DNA of 64,000 nt from Candidatus Zhuqueibacterota bacterium (GTDB lineage Bacteria; Zhuqueibacterota; Zhuqueibacteria; Oceanimicrobiales; Oceanimicrobiaceae), in assembly GCA_029262005.1 (NCBI GenBank), contig JAJDAG010000038.1, positions 62,001-126,000 on the forward strand, in the 5' to 3' direction. Shown piece by piece: positions 44,443 through 52,452 of the stretch. The position numbers and the translations under genes are program-made. Every line of letters begins with the position of its first letter. Position 1 is the first letter of the stretch. The notes under the pieces were generated by a model. It did no database searches and was not told the origin of the DNA. It was given only the letters and a program-made list of their open reading frames with translations.

Positions 44443-45534
44443 TTATTGTCCTCTTATGATTGCACCAATGCAGGGCGTAAAATATAGCCCGTCGGCATTT
44501 TCCTCTTGTTCTTCCGCTTCCTGTTCGTGAGCGTGAGGTTGTTCTAATTGATTGATCGGGTACCAAAGTTCAGTATTTATACTCAAGTGCCGCTGAAACG
44601 TATCAGCGAGTAGGTACAACTGTGCCCCGCCTCCGGTCAGTAAAATTTTCTCGATTTGGGCAACGCCTTCATTTGTTTGGAAGTAGCGAATACATTTTTT
44701 GACTTCTGCGATAAGCAGGGTGCAGTATTCTGCAAAAATTACCGGTAACTTAGAATCCTGATATGACTTCTTGTTTGCCCATTTTTTCTGATACATCTTA
44801 CGTTTCAAGGTTTCTGCTTTATTGTAAGTTATGTTGAGGTCTTCCATTATGTGTTTGGTTATATCGTTTCCACCAAGATTGATTATGTGAAAAAACGGAT
44901 CTTTTCCCGGTTGTGTGATAACACAAATCGTGTATTGTGAGCCTATCTGTACAATGGCTGTTGGCTCTGAAATGGCGTCGCTACACAAATGTTCAAAAGC
45001 ATTGTAGATTTCCAGTGCGTCCGGATCTAACACAGTGGGTTTCAGCCCGGCTCGGCTTAATATTTTCTCAACTCGCTTAACGACAACATCGGGTACGGCG
45101 CAAGCGAACAAAGTCGTATGCTCGTCATTGATTTTGTCGTTTTCAAGCACCTCACAGGCGATCTGCATTTCATCGAAATTGGCATTACAAGTCTGTCTAA
45201 GCTCATCCTGAACAAGTTCAGATAATTCTTCCTCGCTCTCCGGCGCAACGACAGTTATGCCTCTCAGTATCGCTGAGCTGCTAGGGATGGTCGCCGCTAC
45301 AAAAGAATTGGCCAGTTCGTATTTTTCTACTAATTGGCTCAGTTGCTGCACGTAAAGTTCATCCGTAATCTCTTCATATGCCTCAAGAGGGCCTTGATTT
45401 ATTAAATCCACGACCTCATGAAACAGGAGTTCGTATTTGTGGTGATGCTGTTGGACACCTATGATTTTGATGTTAGTTGAGCCTAAATCAACGCCAACGC
45501 GTATTTTTTTTGGTAGAAATTTCAAGGTCTGCAC
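44443..45534 (-). CDS. pilM: PilM-like actin-fold pilus assembly protein
   Basis: The 363-residue protein starts at a GTG at 45534. The actin/FtsA-like ATP-binding fold shows phosphate-1 VGVDLGSTNIKII, the phosphate-2/adenosine region FFHIINLGGNDITKHI, and KILLTGGGAQLYLLADTF. PilM sits on the cytoplasmic face and binds the PilN N-terminus. A His/Glu-rich stretch (PHAHEQEAEEQEENAD) near the C-terminus is not usual for the family. It is 131 bases downstream of the pilX-like gene. Confidence 0.88.
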   Translation of the reverse strand: MQTLKFLPKKIRVGVDLGSTNIKIIGVQQHHHKYELLFHEVVDLINQGPLEAYEEITDELYVQQLSQLVEKYELANSFVAATIPSSSAILRGITVVAPESEEELSELVQDELRQTCNANFDEMQIACEVLENDKINDEHTTLFACAVPDVVVKRVEKILSRAGLKPTVLDPDALEIYNAFEHLCSDAISEPTAIVQIGSQYTICVITQPGKDPFFHIINLGGNDITKHIMEDLNITYNKAETLKRKMYQKKWANKKSYQDSKLPVIFAEYCTLLIAEVKKCIRYFQTNEGVAQIEKILLTGGGAQLYLLADTFQRHLSINTELWYPINQLEQPHAHEQEAEEQEENADGLYFTPCIGAIIRGQ

Positions 45535-45665
45535 TCACTTTGTTAGGTTTAATCGGGTTAACTGGAACTCTTAAATAGATTATTTCAAAGATTTTGTTTA
45601 TAGACTACGCTTGAAAGGTGGCAGTTTCCTGCGTATAAGATTACATACTGTAAGGTCAACACAAA

Positions 45666-46769
45666 TTACGCCGGTGGTTCCTGCCAAAGAGTAATTTTGC
45701 GATCAGCACTCTTCCCCTTCCCTTTTCCCTTCCCTTTTCCTTTCCTTTTTCCTTTTCCCTTTTTTTCATCATCATCATCATCATCATCATCGTCACCTTT
45801 ATTTTTAAATGTGATACCCGATAGGTTTTCTATGTATTGCCGGGCATAAGTAATTTTTGTTCTATTGGTCAGTAATTTCAAGTCATCGTGGGTCACGATG
45901 GCGCCGTTGTAGGTGCAATTTGAACCGCTTATTTCAAAGTCGTCGTGACAATAAACAAAGCCATTAATGACAACGTTGCTTGCGCGGCCTTCAAAGTCAT
46001 TTTTAATAAGAGCCGCTGGAGAAGTTGGCGGCACTGCATTGATCTGTATGTTGTAGCCGCTGAGTACAACATCTTTTTCACTTACAAGGGTGCCATTGAT
46101 AACCACATTCGAAGTAATTCGCACCCCCTTTTTAAAATACCAGACACCTGTGTACGGACTTTTCCTCGAATCAAGTGTCTTTTGGGAACTGAAGTAGTGT
46201 CTTGAGGCAATGGCCGCAGCCTTGAATAGATTCCAGTTGACATGTGGGGTTTGGATATTGGTCCCATAAGAAGCTGTGCCATTTAGAGTGAATCTTTTGA
46301 CGTTTTTAATTTTCTTATTCGCGTGAATATCCCCATTTACAGTGCCGGTTGTGTAAGAGCCAAAGTGGATATCTGCTTTTGCCATCAGCGCGTATGGCCA
46401 CTTGTTTTCATCGGCTTCATCAAGAGTGACAATTATGGTCTTTAGGGCGCCTTTCGCACTGCCGACAGCGGTAATTTGTTTGAGACCAGCGTTGTAGTTA
46501 ACTTTCACGCTTGCGTCGGAATAGGTTGCTGCTGCGGCAGAGACTTTGTTTAGACGCCATAACGCTTTATGAATCCCGGCTTCCGCATTGTAAAACGCTT
46601 TTATTTTGTTGGCATGCTTGCTTGTGTTCAGCAATTCAAAACCACCAATGCTGATCATGGTTAAGCCGAGCATGGTGAAAATAGCGAAAAAGATGAGAAC
46701 AAGACCCAGGATCGTGCCTTGTTGGTTATGCAAAACGGTGCAGGTTCTCGCGTTCTTGCCGGATTTCAT
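45666..46769 (-). CDS. PilX-like minor pilin with poly-Asp and Lys/Gly tail
   Basis: The 367-residue protein has a PilX-type N-terminus: a prepilin-like leader, then GTILGLVLIFFAIFTMLGLT and an FYNAEAGIHKALWRLN block. The middle shows parallel beta-helix-like repeats (KKGVRITSNVVINGTLVSEKD). Near the C-terminus nine aspartates in a row are followed by a ~20-residue Lys/Gly tail and a short end, KITLWQEPPA. The tail is encoded by a pure purine tract. Its ATG overlaps the pilW-like stop (ATGA). It may sit at the pilus tip; the charged tail is a striking addition. Confidence 0.78.
   Translation of the reverse strand: MKSGKNARTCTVLHNQQGTILGLVLIFFAIFTMLGLTMISIGGFELLNTSKHANKIKAFYNAEAGIHKALWRLNKVSAAAATYSDASVKVNYNAGLKQITAVGSAKGALKTIIVTLDEADENKWPYALMAKADIHFGSYTTGTVNGDIHANKKIKNVKRFTLNGTASYGTNIQTPHVNWNLFKAAAIASRHYFSSQKTLDSRKSPYTGVWYFKKGVRITSNVVINGTLVSEKDVVLSGYNIQINAVPPTSPAALIKNDFEGRASNVVINGFVYCHDDFEISGSNCTYNGAIVTHDDLKLLTNRTKITYARQYIENLSGITFKNKGDDDDDDDDDEKKGKGKRKGKGKGKGKGKSADRKITLWQEPPA
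45709..45792. repeat. Homopurine-homopyrimidine tract and CAT trinucleotide repeat in a pilin gene
   Basis: Positions 45709-45767 are pure pyrimidine on the plus strand (59 bases). Positions 45767-45790 are eight CAT units, followed by CGTC. On the coding (minus) strand these give the Lys/Gly tail and the poly-Asp run. Such tracts slip during replication and can form triplex structure, so the tail length may vary between cells. The frame stays open for unit-of-three changes in the CAT part. Confidence 0.85.
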
Positions 46770-47455
46770 GACGGTGCATCGCTTAATTTAAGATGGCTTG
46801 CGTTCTTGTATTTTATTGACAAACCAGCCGCACTCACAATTGCTTGACAATTCATAACGATACGGATATTTTTTCTGTCGGCCCGCTTCCAGGTGTTGTC
46901 GCAAACTGGGAACTCACCGGCCTCGCCGCCGTCTGCTTTACTGCTTCTGTTTCTGAAGGTATCGATAGCAGTGATGCTGATCGTGCGACTGTTCTGGTTC
47001 AATGTCAGGCGTGTTTTAATGGCATTTCCATACACGGAAAATATCAGTTTGGTGACTTTGTTTTTGACGAGCGTGGTTTCCCCTTTCCCATCTAATACCT
47101 TAAAATCTGAATTGTCCTTGTAGAATATTCGCCAACTGTTATCCGGGAAAACCACTTTCAGGCAGGTGCCGGATGATTGGGCAGCCTGGCTGCTTGAATA
47201 GGCTGAAAAGGACGCATAAATGGCGTGCTTTTTGTGGGCTCCTTGGCGGATATTCTCAGAAAGAACCATTTGAATCAGCGAAAAGTCCTGCTGCAAATTG
47301 ATATTCTTTGTTTCTTCATTGATGTGTCGGAACGATTCTGTAACAATAACCCCTATGCTGGCCAGAACCACACTGCCAAGGAGCATTGCCATGGTCAGCT
47401 CGATTAAAGTAAATCCTGCCTGGGAGCGTGTGAATGTTGTTCTGAAATTTCGCAT
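46766..47455 (-). CDS. Minor prepilin, PilW/GspJ-like
   Basis: The 229-residue protein has a short basic leader and the prepilin site GFTLIELTMAMLLGSVVLA (cleavage after Gly, Phe+1, Glu+5). A long amphipathic helix follows (LQQDFSLIQMVLSENIRQGA), then a C-terminal soluble domain with three or so Cys. It is typical of minor pilins that prime assembly. It starts two bases after the pilV-like stop and overlaps the pilX-like start, so the three minor pilins are translationally linked. Confidence 0.82.
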   Translation of the reverse strand: MRNFRTTFTRSQAGFTLIELTMAMLLGSVVLASIGVIVTESFRHINEETKNINLQQDFSLIQMVLSENIRQGAHKKHAIYASFSAYSSSQAAQSSGTCLKVVFPDNSWRIFYKDNSDFKVLDGKGETTLVKNKVTKLIFSVYGNAIKTRLTLNQNSRTISITAIDTFRNRSSKADGGEAGEFPVCDNTWKRADRKNIRIVMNCQAIVSAAGLSIKYKNASHLKLSDAPS

Positions 47456-47457
47456 GG

Positions 47458-47952
47458 TTAATTGCCAAAATCACTTCTTGCAGAACTAAAAGAAATGCTT
47501 TTATCCTTTCCCCAGGAAATTTTTACTGTGTAAGTTTTGTAATCAACAACATTACCATCGCGGTCACGGCGACCTGTTCCGTCTGCAGGATCATCGACAA
47601 GACGAACAGTGGTTGCTCTTGTACCGGTAATATTCCCCAACGGAATAACTGTGGCAGTTTCATTCAGAGCCGTTGATATTTGCACATAACTCAACGCGGC
47701 AAGTGCTTCCATCTGCTGATGCGCGGCAGCTACCGCCAGGCGCTTTGATTTTTGTTGCACGATGGTTGATTTCGGCAAAGTGAAATAATTCATTCCACCA
47801 ACCATTATGACCATAAAAATGAAAATCGCAATCATGGCCTCAATCAGGGTCATGCCGTGTTCGTTGGAGGTTTGGATGAAATGCTCAAGGCGAGCGGCGG
47901 ACTCGAAATGCCTGAAAGTGCCCTGATGTTGTATGTTGTAAGAGTGCTTCAT
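47458..47952 (-). CDS. Minor prepilin, PilV/GspI-like
   Basis: The 164-residue protein has an unusually long leader of about 33 residues before the prepilin site EHGMTLIEAMIAIFIFMVIM (Gly at -1, Met at +1, Glu at +5). The C-terminal domain ends ISWGKDKSISFSSARSDFGN. The start at 47952 is uncertain. Members with this shape initiate the pilus together with PilW and PilX-type proteins. It is preceded by a hairpin that may lower its expression relative to the major pilins. Confidence 0.78.
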   Translation of the reverse strand: MKHSYNIQHQGTFRHFESAARLEHFIQTSNEHGMTLIEAMIAIFIFMVIMVGGMNYFTLPKSTIVQQKSKRLAVAAAHQQMEALAALSYVQISTALNETATVIPLGNITGTRATTVRLVDDPADGTGRRDRDGNVVDYKTYTVKISWGKDKSISFSSARSDFGN

Positions 47953-48169
47953 CCTTGAACATTTGCCTTTTAGGCCAACTTGGAATTCAATGTTGAGAGA
48001 GTGGGAAGTGCCTAAGTTACGTTGCTCTTAGAATGCAGCTTTTTTATGATCTCTGCATGAGATGCCCGCAATGGGAAAACGTAAACGTCAAGGCAACATA
48101 GTCGTTGAATCATTGAAACCTTGGTTGACCGATTCCTTAAATTGGTGACTATGGCGATAAGCAAACCCG

Positions 48170-48205
48170 AGGCGCCTGGGCTGTGTGCAAACAACCCGGG
48201 CGCCT
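48170..48205 (-). terminator. Hairpin downstream of the tandem pilins, possible attenuator
   Basis: AGGCGCCTGGG (48170-48180) pairs with CCCGGGCGCCT (48195-48205) with one mismatch around a 14-base loop. On the minus strand it is 19 bases past the second pilin stop and followed by CGGGTTTGCTT, not a clean T-run. It could partly terminate transcription and so keep minor pilin levels below major pilin. Confidence 0.55.
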
Positions 48206-48224
48206 GCTATGGTAGGTTAATTGC

Positions 48225-48626
48225 TTAAAAGTTTTTCAGAGTACCGGTTTGGTCAATTTGCCTTTTTATACCGAGAGCTTCACCCGCACCGGTTGCCTGG
48301 ATAATGTAGGTGGTGGTACCTTTTTTATAGTATTTGTAATTTGTATAATTGAAATACTTACCGGCCAAATCTGCGGCGGACACATCAATACCAATTGTCG
48401 ATACAACCTTAGCAACCCCGACTGGAATGGCAGCGTGTTCTGCGTAGTAAACCCGAATCGCGGTGCGAATTGTTCCCAGCGCTGCGTCTGCTTCACTGGC
48501 CTTAGCCCTTTTGGTGTAGCCCGTATAAAGCGGCACAGCCACGGACGCGAGAATACCGATGATAACAATGGTGATCATCAATTCAACCAGGGTAAAGCCG
48601 TGTTGTGTTTTGGTGAACTTTTTCAT
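48225..48626 (-). CDS. pilA: Type IV pilin, second of a tandem pair
   Basis: The 133-residue prepilin has leader MKKFTKTQHG, cleavage before Phe, then the N-methylated helix FTLVELMITIVIIGILASVA with Glu5. The head contains YTGYTKRAKASEADAALGTI, AIRVYYAEHAAIPVG and ends RQIDQTGTLKNF. No cysteine pair is present, unlike many pilins. It is about 92% identical (10 differences) to the pilin at 48727. It is translated from its own ribosome site (AAAGGAG upstream). Confidence 0.9.
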   Translation of the reverse strand: MKKFTKTQHGFTLVELMITIVIIGILASVAVPLYTGYTKRAKASEADAALGTIRTAIRVYYAEHAAIPVGVAKVVSTIGIDVSAADLAGKYFNYTNYKYYKKGTTTYIIQATGAGEALGIKRQIDQTGTLKNF

Positions 48627-48726
48627 GATTTGACTCCTTTTAATAAAATGAAATGATAGTTTGATAACCTTTGTCTGTAAATTTGTTTCGATAATATCCA
48701 GGAGCCCGGCATGGCAGGTGCATTGC

Positions 48727-49128
48727 TTAAAAGTTCTTTAGATTACCGGTTTGGTCAATTTGCCGTTTGATGCCGGCAGCTTCACCCGCGCCGGTTGCCT
48801 GGATAATGTAGGTGGTGGTACCTTTTTTTGTGTACTTGTAGTTTGCGTAATTGAAATATTTACCGGCCAAATCTGCCGTGGACACATCAATACCAATTGT
48901 CGTAACAATTTTCCCCTTCCCGACTGGAATGGCAGCGTGTTCGGCGTAGTAAACGCGAATCGCGGTTCGAATTGTTCCCAGCGCTGCATCTGCTTCACTG
49001 GCCTTAGCCCTTTTGGTGTATCCCGTATAAAGCGGCACAGCCACAGACGCGAGAATACCGATGATAACAATGGTGATCATCAATTCAACCAGGGTAAAGC
49101 CGTGTTGTGATTTGGTGAACTTTTTCAT
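48727..49128 (-). CDS. pilA: Type IV pilin, first of a tandem pair
   Basis: The 133-residue prepilin has the same leader and helix as its neighbour. Head differences are concentrated in GKGKIVTTIGIDVSTADL versus GVAKVVSTIGIDVSAADL and in single positions after YKY and at the end. AGAGGAG precedes the ATG. It is probably the major subunit or one of two interchangeable subunits. Transcription would enter from the 86-base gap after pilC or from its own promoter there, in which I saw no sure sigma-54 site. Confidence 0.9.
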   Translation of the reverse strand: MKKFTKSQHGFTLVELMITIVIIGILASVAVPLYTGYTKRAKASEADAALGTIRTAIRVYYAEHAAIPVGKGKIVTTIGIDVSTADLAGKYFNYANYKYTKKGTTTYIIQATGAGEAAGIKRQIDQTGNLKNF

Positions 49129-49214
49129 GATTTGTTACTCCTCTTAAGAAATAAATAAATTTTTATGCTTTGGCTGAATACGAAATAACCCAAAACAATC
49201 TTTCAAACTGTTGT

Positions 49215-50411
49215 TTAGTGCATTATGCTGCCCATTTGAAAAATCGGCAGATATAAGGCAATAATTACCACGAGAGCGACTGCCCCCAACCCAATCATCA
49301 ATATGGGTTCAATGATGGAAGAAAGCCCATCTACTGTTGTGTTAAGTTGTGCGTCGTACATGTCGGCAATTTTAATTAACATGATATCTATTGAGCCCGA
49401 TTGCTCCCCAACACTAATCATTTGTACCATCATCGAGGGGAAAATTGCCTCTTTGGACAAAAGTGTATTGAGTGTTGCGCCTTCCATAACTCCCGTTCTC
49501 AGTCTCTTGAATGCCTGATTGAATACTGTGTTTTCTGCGGTGCTCCCGGCGATTTCGAGAGAATCAACGACTTGAACACCGCTTTTCATAAGCACGCTTA
49601 GAGTCCGGCAGAAACGAGATAAGGCAACCTTGGCTATCATTTCACCAGCCACCGGCAATTTCAACATAAAGTTGTCTAAATAATATCGGCCTGATTCTGT
49701 TTTCTTGAATTTTTTGAATAAAAATACAAGTATGACAATCAGACCAACCTCCAGAGGTAGGTTGTCTTTGGCTTTTTCGCTGATTGAAACGAGAATTCGG
49801 GTGGGCAAAGGAAGTTCAGCGCCAAAGCCGGCAAATGTCTCTTTGAACTTTGGAATGAGACCAAAAACGATTCCAATGAGGACCAAAAAGAAAAAAGAGA
49901 AAACAAATTTCGGGTAGGATGACGCCGATTTTACTTTTTTGGCCAAGTCATCCTGAGTCTTTAAATAGGAAGATAATTGTTTAAGAACAGTGACCATTTC
50001 ACCACCGATTTCACCAACATGAACCATTGAGATGAAAAGAGAAGAGAAGGCGCCTTTGTACCTGGATAATGCTTCCGTTAAGGTTGCTCCGGCGTTTATG
50101 TCCTGCACGGCCGTTGCACCTATTTTTTTGAAATCTTTGGAATCTGTTTGTTCAGAGAGCACTGAAAGTGCAGTCATTAAAGGAACTCCGGCATCGAGCA
50201 GAGTAGCCAGTTGATTGGCAAAGATATATTGCTCCTCTGTCTTGATTGGTTTTATTTGATTTTTAGAGGCTCTCAGCGCGTCCAGCATGGTTTTAAGCGA
50301 AAACTTCCGTACTTCCTGAGTTGTTTGACTTTCAGTCTTTTTGTTAACGGAAGTTTGTCGCTTTCGCTTGAATTTAAGTGAGTGGCCGGCTGAAATTGAA
50401 ACGTTTGCCAT
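49215..50411 (-). CDS. pilC: PilC/GspF-like inner-membrane platform protein
   Basis: The 398-residue protein has two repeats of the T2SF fold: FANQLATLLDAGVPLMTALS, MVHVGEIGGEMVTVLKQLSS and, in the second half, FCRTLSVLMKSGVQVVDSLE, MVQMISVGEQSGSIDIMLIK. Three transmembrane helices are visible. The N-terminal ~50 residues are basic and Ser/Thr-rich. PilC is the rotor-like platform on which the ATPase acts. It is 63 bases after pilB. Confidence 0.92.
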   Translation of the reverse strand: MANVSISAGHSLKFKRKRQTSVNKKTESQTTQEVRKFSLKTMLDALRASKNQIKPIKTEEQYIFANQLATLLDAGVPLMTALSVLSEQTDSKDFKKIGATAVQDINAGATLTEALSRYKGAFSSLFISMVHVGEIGGEMVTVLKQLSSYLKTQDDLAKKVKSASSYPKFVFSFFFLVLIGIVFGLIPKFKETFAGFGAELPLPTRILVSISEKAKDNLPLEVGLIVILVFLFKKFKKTESGRYYLDNFMLKLPVAGEMIAKVALSRFCRTLSVLMKSGVQVVDSLEIAGSTAENTVFNQAFKRLRTGVMEGATLNTLLSKEAIFPSMMVQMISVGEQSGSIDIMLIKIADMYDAQLNTTVDGLSSIIEPILMIGLGAVALVVIIALYLPIFQMGSIMH

Positions 50412-50474
50412 ATTTGTGAACCTGTATTTATTGACGTGGAAAAGTTCTTTTACTTCCCCTCGGTGTTTGCCCGC

Positions 50475-52061
50475 TTAATAACTATCGGAATTAACTCTCT
50501 TGACTTCATCCAGGGTCGTTATACCTGCTTTTGCTTTTCTTAAACCGTCCATAAACAATGTTTCCATGCCCAACTCCAGGGCGACTTCAGTTATTTCTTC
50601 AGCATTTTTTCCAGCTATGATCATGTTTCTCATCTGGTTGTCCAGGTAGAAAAATTCAAATATAGCCAATCGCCCCCAGTACCCCGTACCGCCACATTTT
50701 GAACAGCCTTTGCCTTGGCTGAAGATAGGCTTATCCATGTCTTCTATTAAGCTACCTAACTGTTCACGTTCCGCTTTGCTAAGTTCATAATTTTCTGCAC
50801 AATGAAAGCAGGTGCGCCGGACGAGTCTTTGCGCCACGATTAGCAAAGTTGAAGAAGCGATCAGATGCTTGTCAATTCCCATATCGATGAGGCGCATTAT
50901 GGTTGCGATGCTATTGTTTGTGTGCAGCGTGCTCAAGACAAGATGCCCGGTTAGCGCCGCACTAATCGATATTTCTGCAGTTTCAAGATCTCGTATTTCT
51001 CCCACCATAATGACATCCGGGTCTTGCCGAAGAATTGCACGAAGGCCAACGGCAAAGGTCAGCCCAAGGTGCGGCTTGGCCGGCGTTTGCGTAATTCCTG
51101 GCAAACGATATTCTACCGGGTCTTCAATCGTCACTGTGTTTTTTACGGGAACATTGACGTAATTCAACGCTGAGTAAAGTGTGGTGGTTTTGCCGCTTCC
51201 TGTTGGCCCGGTAACGAGAATCAGACCATGCGGTTCTACCAGAGTTTCTTTGAAGCGCTTTGTAGCATTTTCTTCCAGACCCAGATCGCGGACTTCCAGT
51301 GACCGATTGTCTTGATCCAGTATTCGTAAAACCACTTTTTCACCGTAAATGGCCGGCAGCGTAGATATACGAAAATCTACGGCTCTACCAAAAACATTGA
51401 GTTTGCTGCGACCATCCAATGGGATACGTCGCTCAGCAATATCCAAAGCGCCAAGTATTTTGATTCTTGAGATAATACCCGATTGCAGTCTTTTTGGAGG
51501 GGTGGCAATGTCACGCAGGGCCCCATCTATTCTGAAGCGAATGCGGAGCTCTGTTTCCTGGGGTTCTATGTGAATGTCACTGGCCCTTTCCTGGATAGCC
51601 TGTAACAGGATGGAATTGACGTACCGGATTGCCGGGGCGGCATCTGCTTCATCTTTGAGCAGTTCGATGCTGATGTCTTCTGTCTGGCTATCCTCATTTT
51701 CTATGATATCGACTTGGCTTGGGTCATCGACACCCTCCAGAAACCCGGTGTTTTTAAGGGATAGACGGCTGAGCCATTCGTCTATCTGCGCCTCAGGCGT
51801 ATAATATATTTCTGGCTCAAACTTGGTTTTCGAACGTATGGCCTCTTCCGCCAGAATATCAAACGGATTTGCCATTGCCACTTTAAGTGAGTCCTCTACA
51901 CGCTCAAAAGGAATCAGTTTGTATTTAACTGCTATCTCAACAGGTATCAGGTTGAGTACATCGGGGCTGATGAACCCTAGCTCGGAAAGGTCTATCTTTT
52001 TGACCTCTTCCTCCTCAACCAGAGCGCCAATGATGTCGAAATTTTGGTTTTCGTTTTCCAT
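50475..52061 (-). CDS. pilB: PilB/GspE-type assembly ATPase
   Basis: The 528-residue hexameric ATPase drives pilus extension. It has a T2SSE N-terminal domain (LGFISPDVLNLIPVEIAVKY), Walker A GPTGSGKTTTLYSAL, Asp box TIEDPVEYRLPGITQ, Walker B RQDPDVIMVGEIRD, His box LTGHLVLSTLHTN and a zinc site from two CxxC pairs (TCFHCAENY and GCSKCGGTGYWGR). The RLG-type motif of c-di-GMP-binding MshEN domains is not seen at the N-terminus. It is the first gene of the pilus block. No second ATPase (PilT) is present. Confidence 0.93.
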   Translation of the reverse strand: MENENQNFDIIGALVEEEEVKKIDLSELGFISPDVLNLIPVEIAVKYKLIPFERVEDSLKVAMANPFDILAEEAIRSKTKFEPEIYYTPEAQIDEWLSRLSLKNTGFLEGVDDPSQVDIIENEDSQTEDISIELLKDEADAAPAIRYVNSILLQAIQERASDIHIEPQETELRIRFRIDGALRDIATPPKRLQSGIISRIKILGALDIAERRIPLDGRSKLNVFGRAVDFRISTLPAIYGEKVVLRILDQDNRSLEVRDLGLEENATKRFKETLVEPHGLILVTGPTGSGKTTTLYSALNYVNVPVKNTVTIEDPVEYRLPGITQTPAKPHLGLTFAVGLRAILRQDPDVIMVGEIRDLETAEISISAALTGHLVLSTLHTNNSIATIMRLIDMGIDKHLIASSTLLIVAQRLVRRTCFHCAENYELSKAEREQLGSLIEDMDKPIFSQGKGCSKCGGTGYWGRLAIFEFFYLDNQMRNMIIAGKNAEEITEVALELGMETLFMDGLRKAKAGITTLDEVKRVNSDSY

Positions 52062-52452
52062 TTATGAGCCTTTAGCCAACTATGTTTATCGGCCGGATTT
52101 CGAGTGTCTTTAACTATAGGTAAGCGATTGGGTTTAGTCGCTATTCAGCACCCCAACTGCTTTGGCAGTCTCAATGGAAAAGTAACTGTCTAAAAAGTTA
52201 CTCGGCGATGCCTTTGATTTTGGCATGCAATGCTTTCGCGTTGCGATTTTCATTAAAAAAAAGCAAAACTAAAGTGTTCCACTCGGAAGTTTCTTCCGTC
52301 TGAATGGTTAGTCTTAAACAGATTTAACATGTAAATTGTATTGCATTTACTCGCTTTGTATTTTTTAAAACTCCTGGCGAATTCAGCGTTCTCTATGGTT
52401 TATAAATAACTCAAGCCGGGCGCTGGTTTTTGGTAATGCATCGTTCCCATAC
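52062..52452. promoter_or_regulatory. 391-base gap between pelE and pilB, likely promoter of the pilus block
   Basis: The largest gap inside the locus. It contains a short hairpin (AGTAACT 52181-52187 with AGTTACT 52196-52202), which on the minus strand is followed by TTTTCC and may be a weak terminator after pelE. It also holds one copy of the repeat described at 52222-52310. A promoter for pilB is expected downstream of these. No ORF is credible. Confidence 0.5.
52222..52310. repeat. Direct repeat, copy flanking pelD-pelE on the pilB side
   Basis: The stretch (GCATGCAATGCTTTCGC..., GCAAAACTAAAG, CGGAAGTTTCTTCCGTCTGA) closely matches 55078-55166 base for base over roughly 85 positions, with scattered substitutions. 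Same orientation. It lies between pelE and pilB. Confidence 0.75.

Larger units (their letters stand above)
48195..49135 (-). repeat. Tandem duplication of the pilin gene unit
   Basis: Two units of about 430-480 bases, each with pilin coding sequence, upstream ribosome site and a short downstream segment (GCCTGCTATGGTAGGTTAATTG versus GCCCGGCATGGCAGGTGCATTG as read on the plus strand), lie head to tail. Most differences are in the codons of the pilin head. It is a clear local gene duplication. Confidence 0.85.

Noticed and set aside
45767-45792. Short tandem repeat considered as a CRISPR or mobile repeat
   Set aside because: It is a trinucleotide repeat within a reading frame with no spacers.
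41230-52061. A classical type II secretion system
   Set aside because: PilM-PilN-PilO-PilP-PilQ order, tandem type IVa-like pilins and a PilX-type protein fit a pilus better; no GspL-type fusion, GspG pseudopilin or secreted substrate was seen.
50475-52061. c-di-GMP binding by the PilB N-terminus (MshEN domain)
   Set aside because: The RLG-containing motif that defines MshEN is absent from the first 100 residues.
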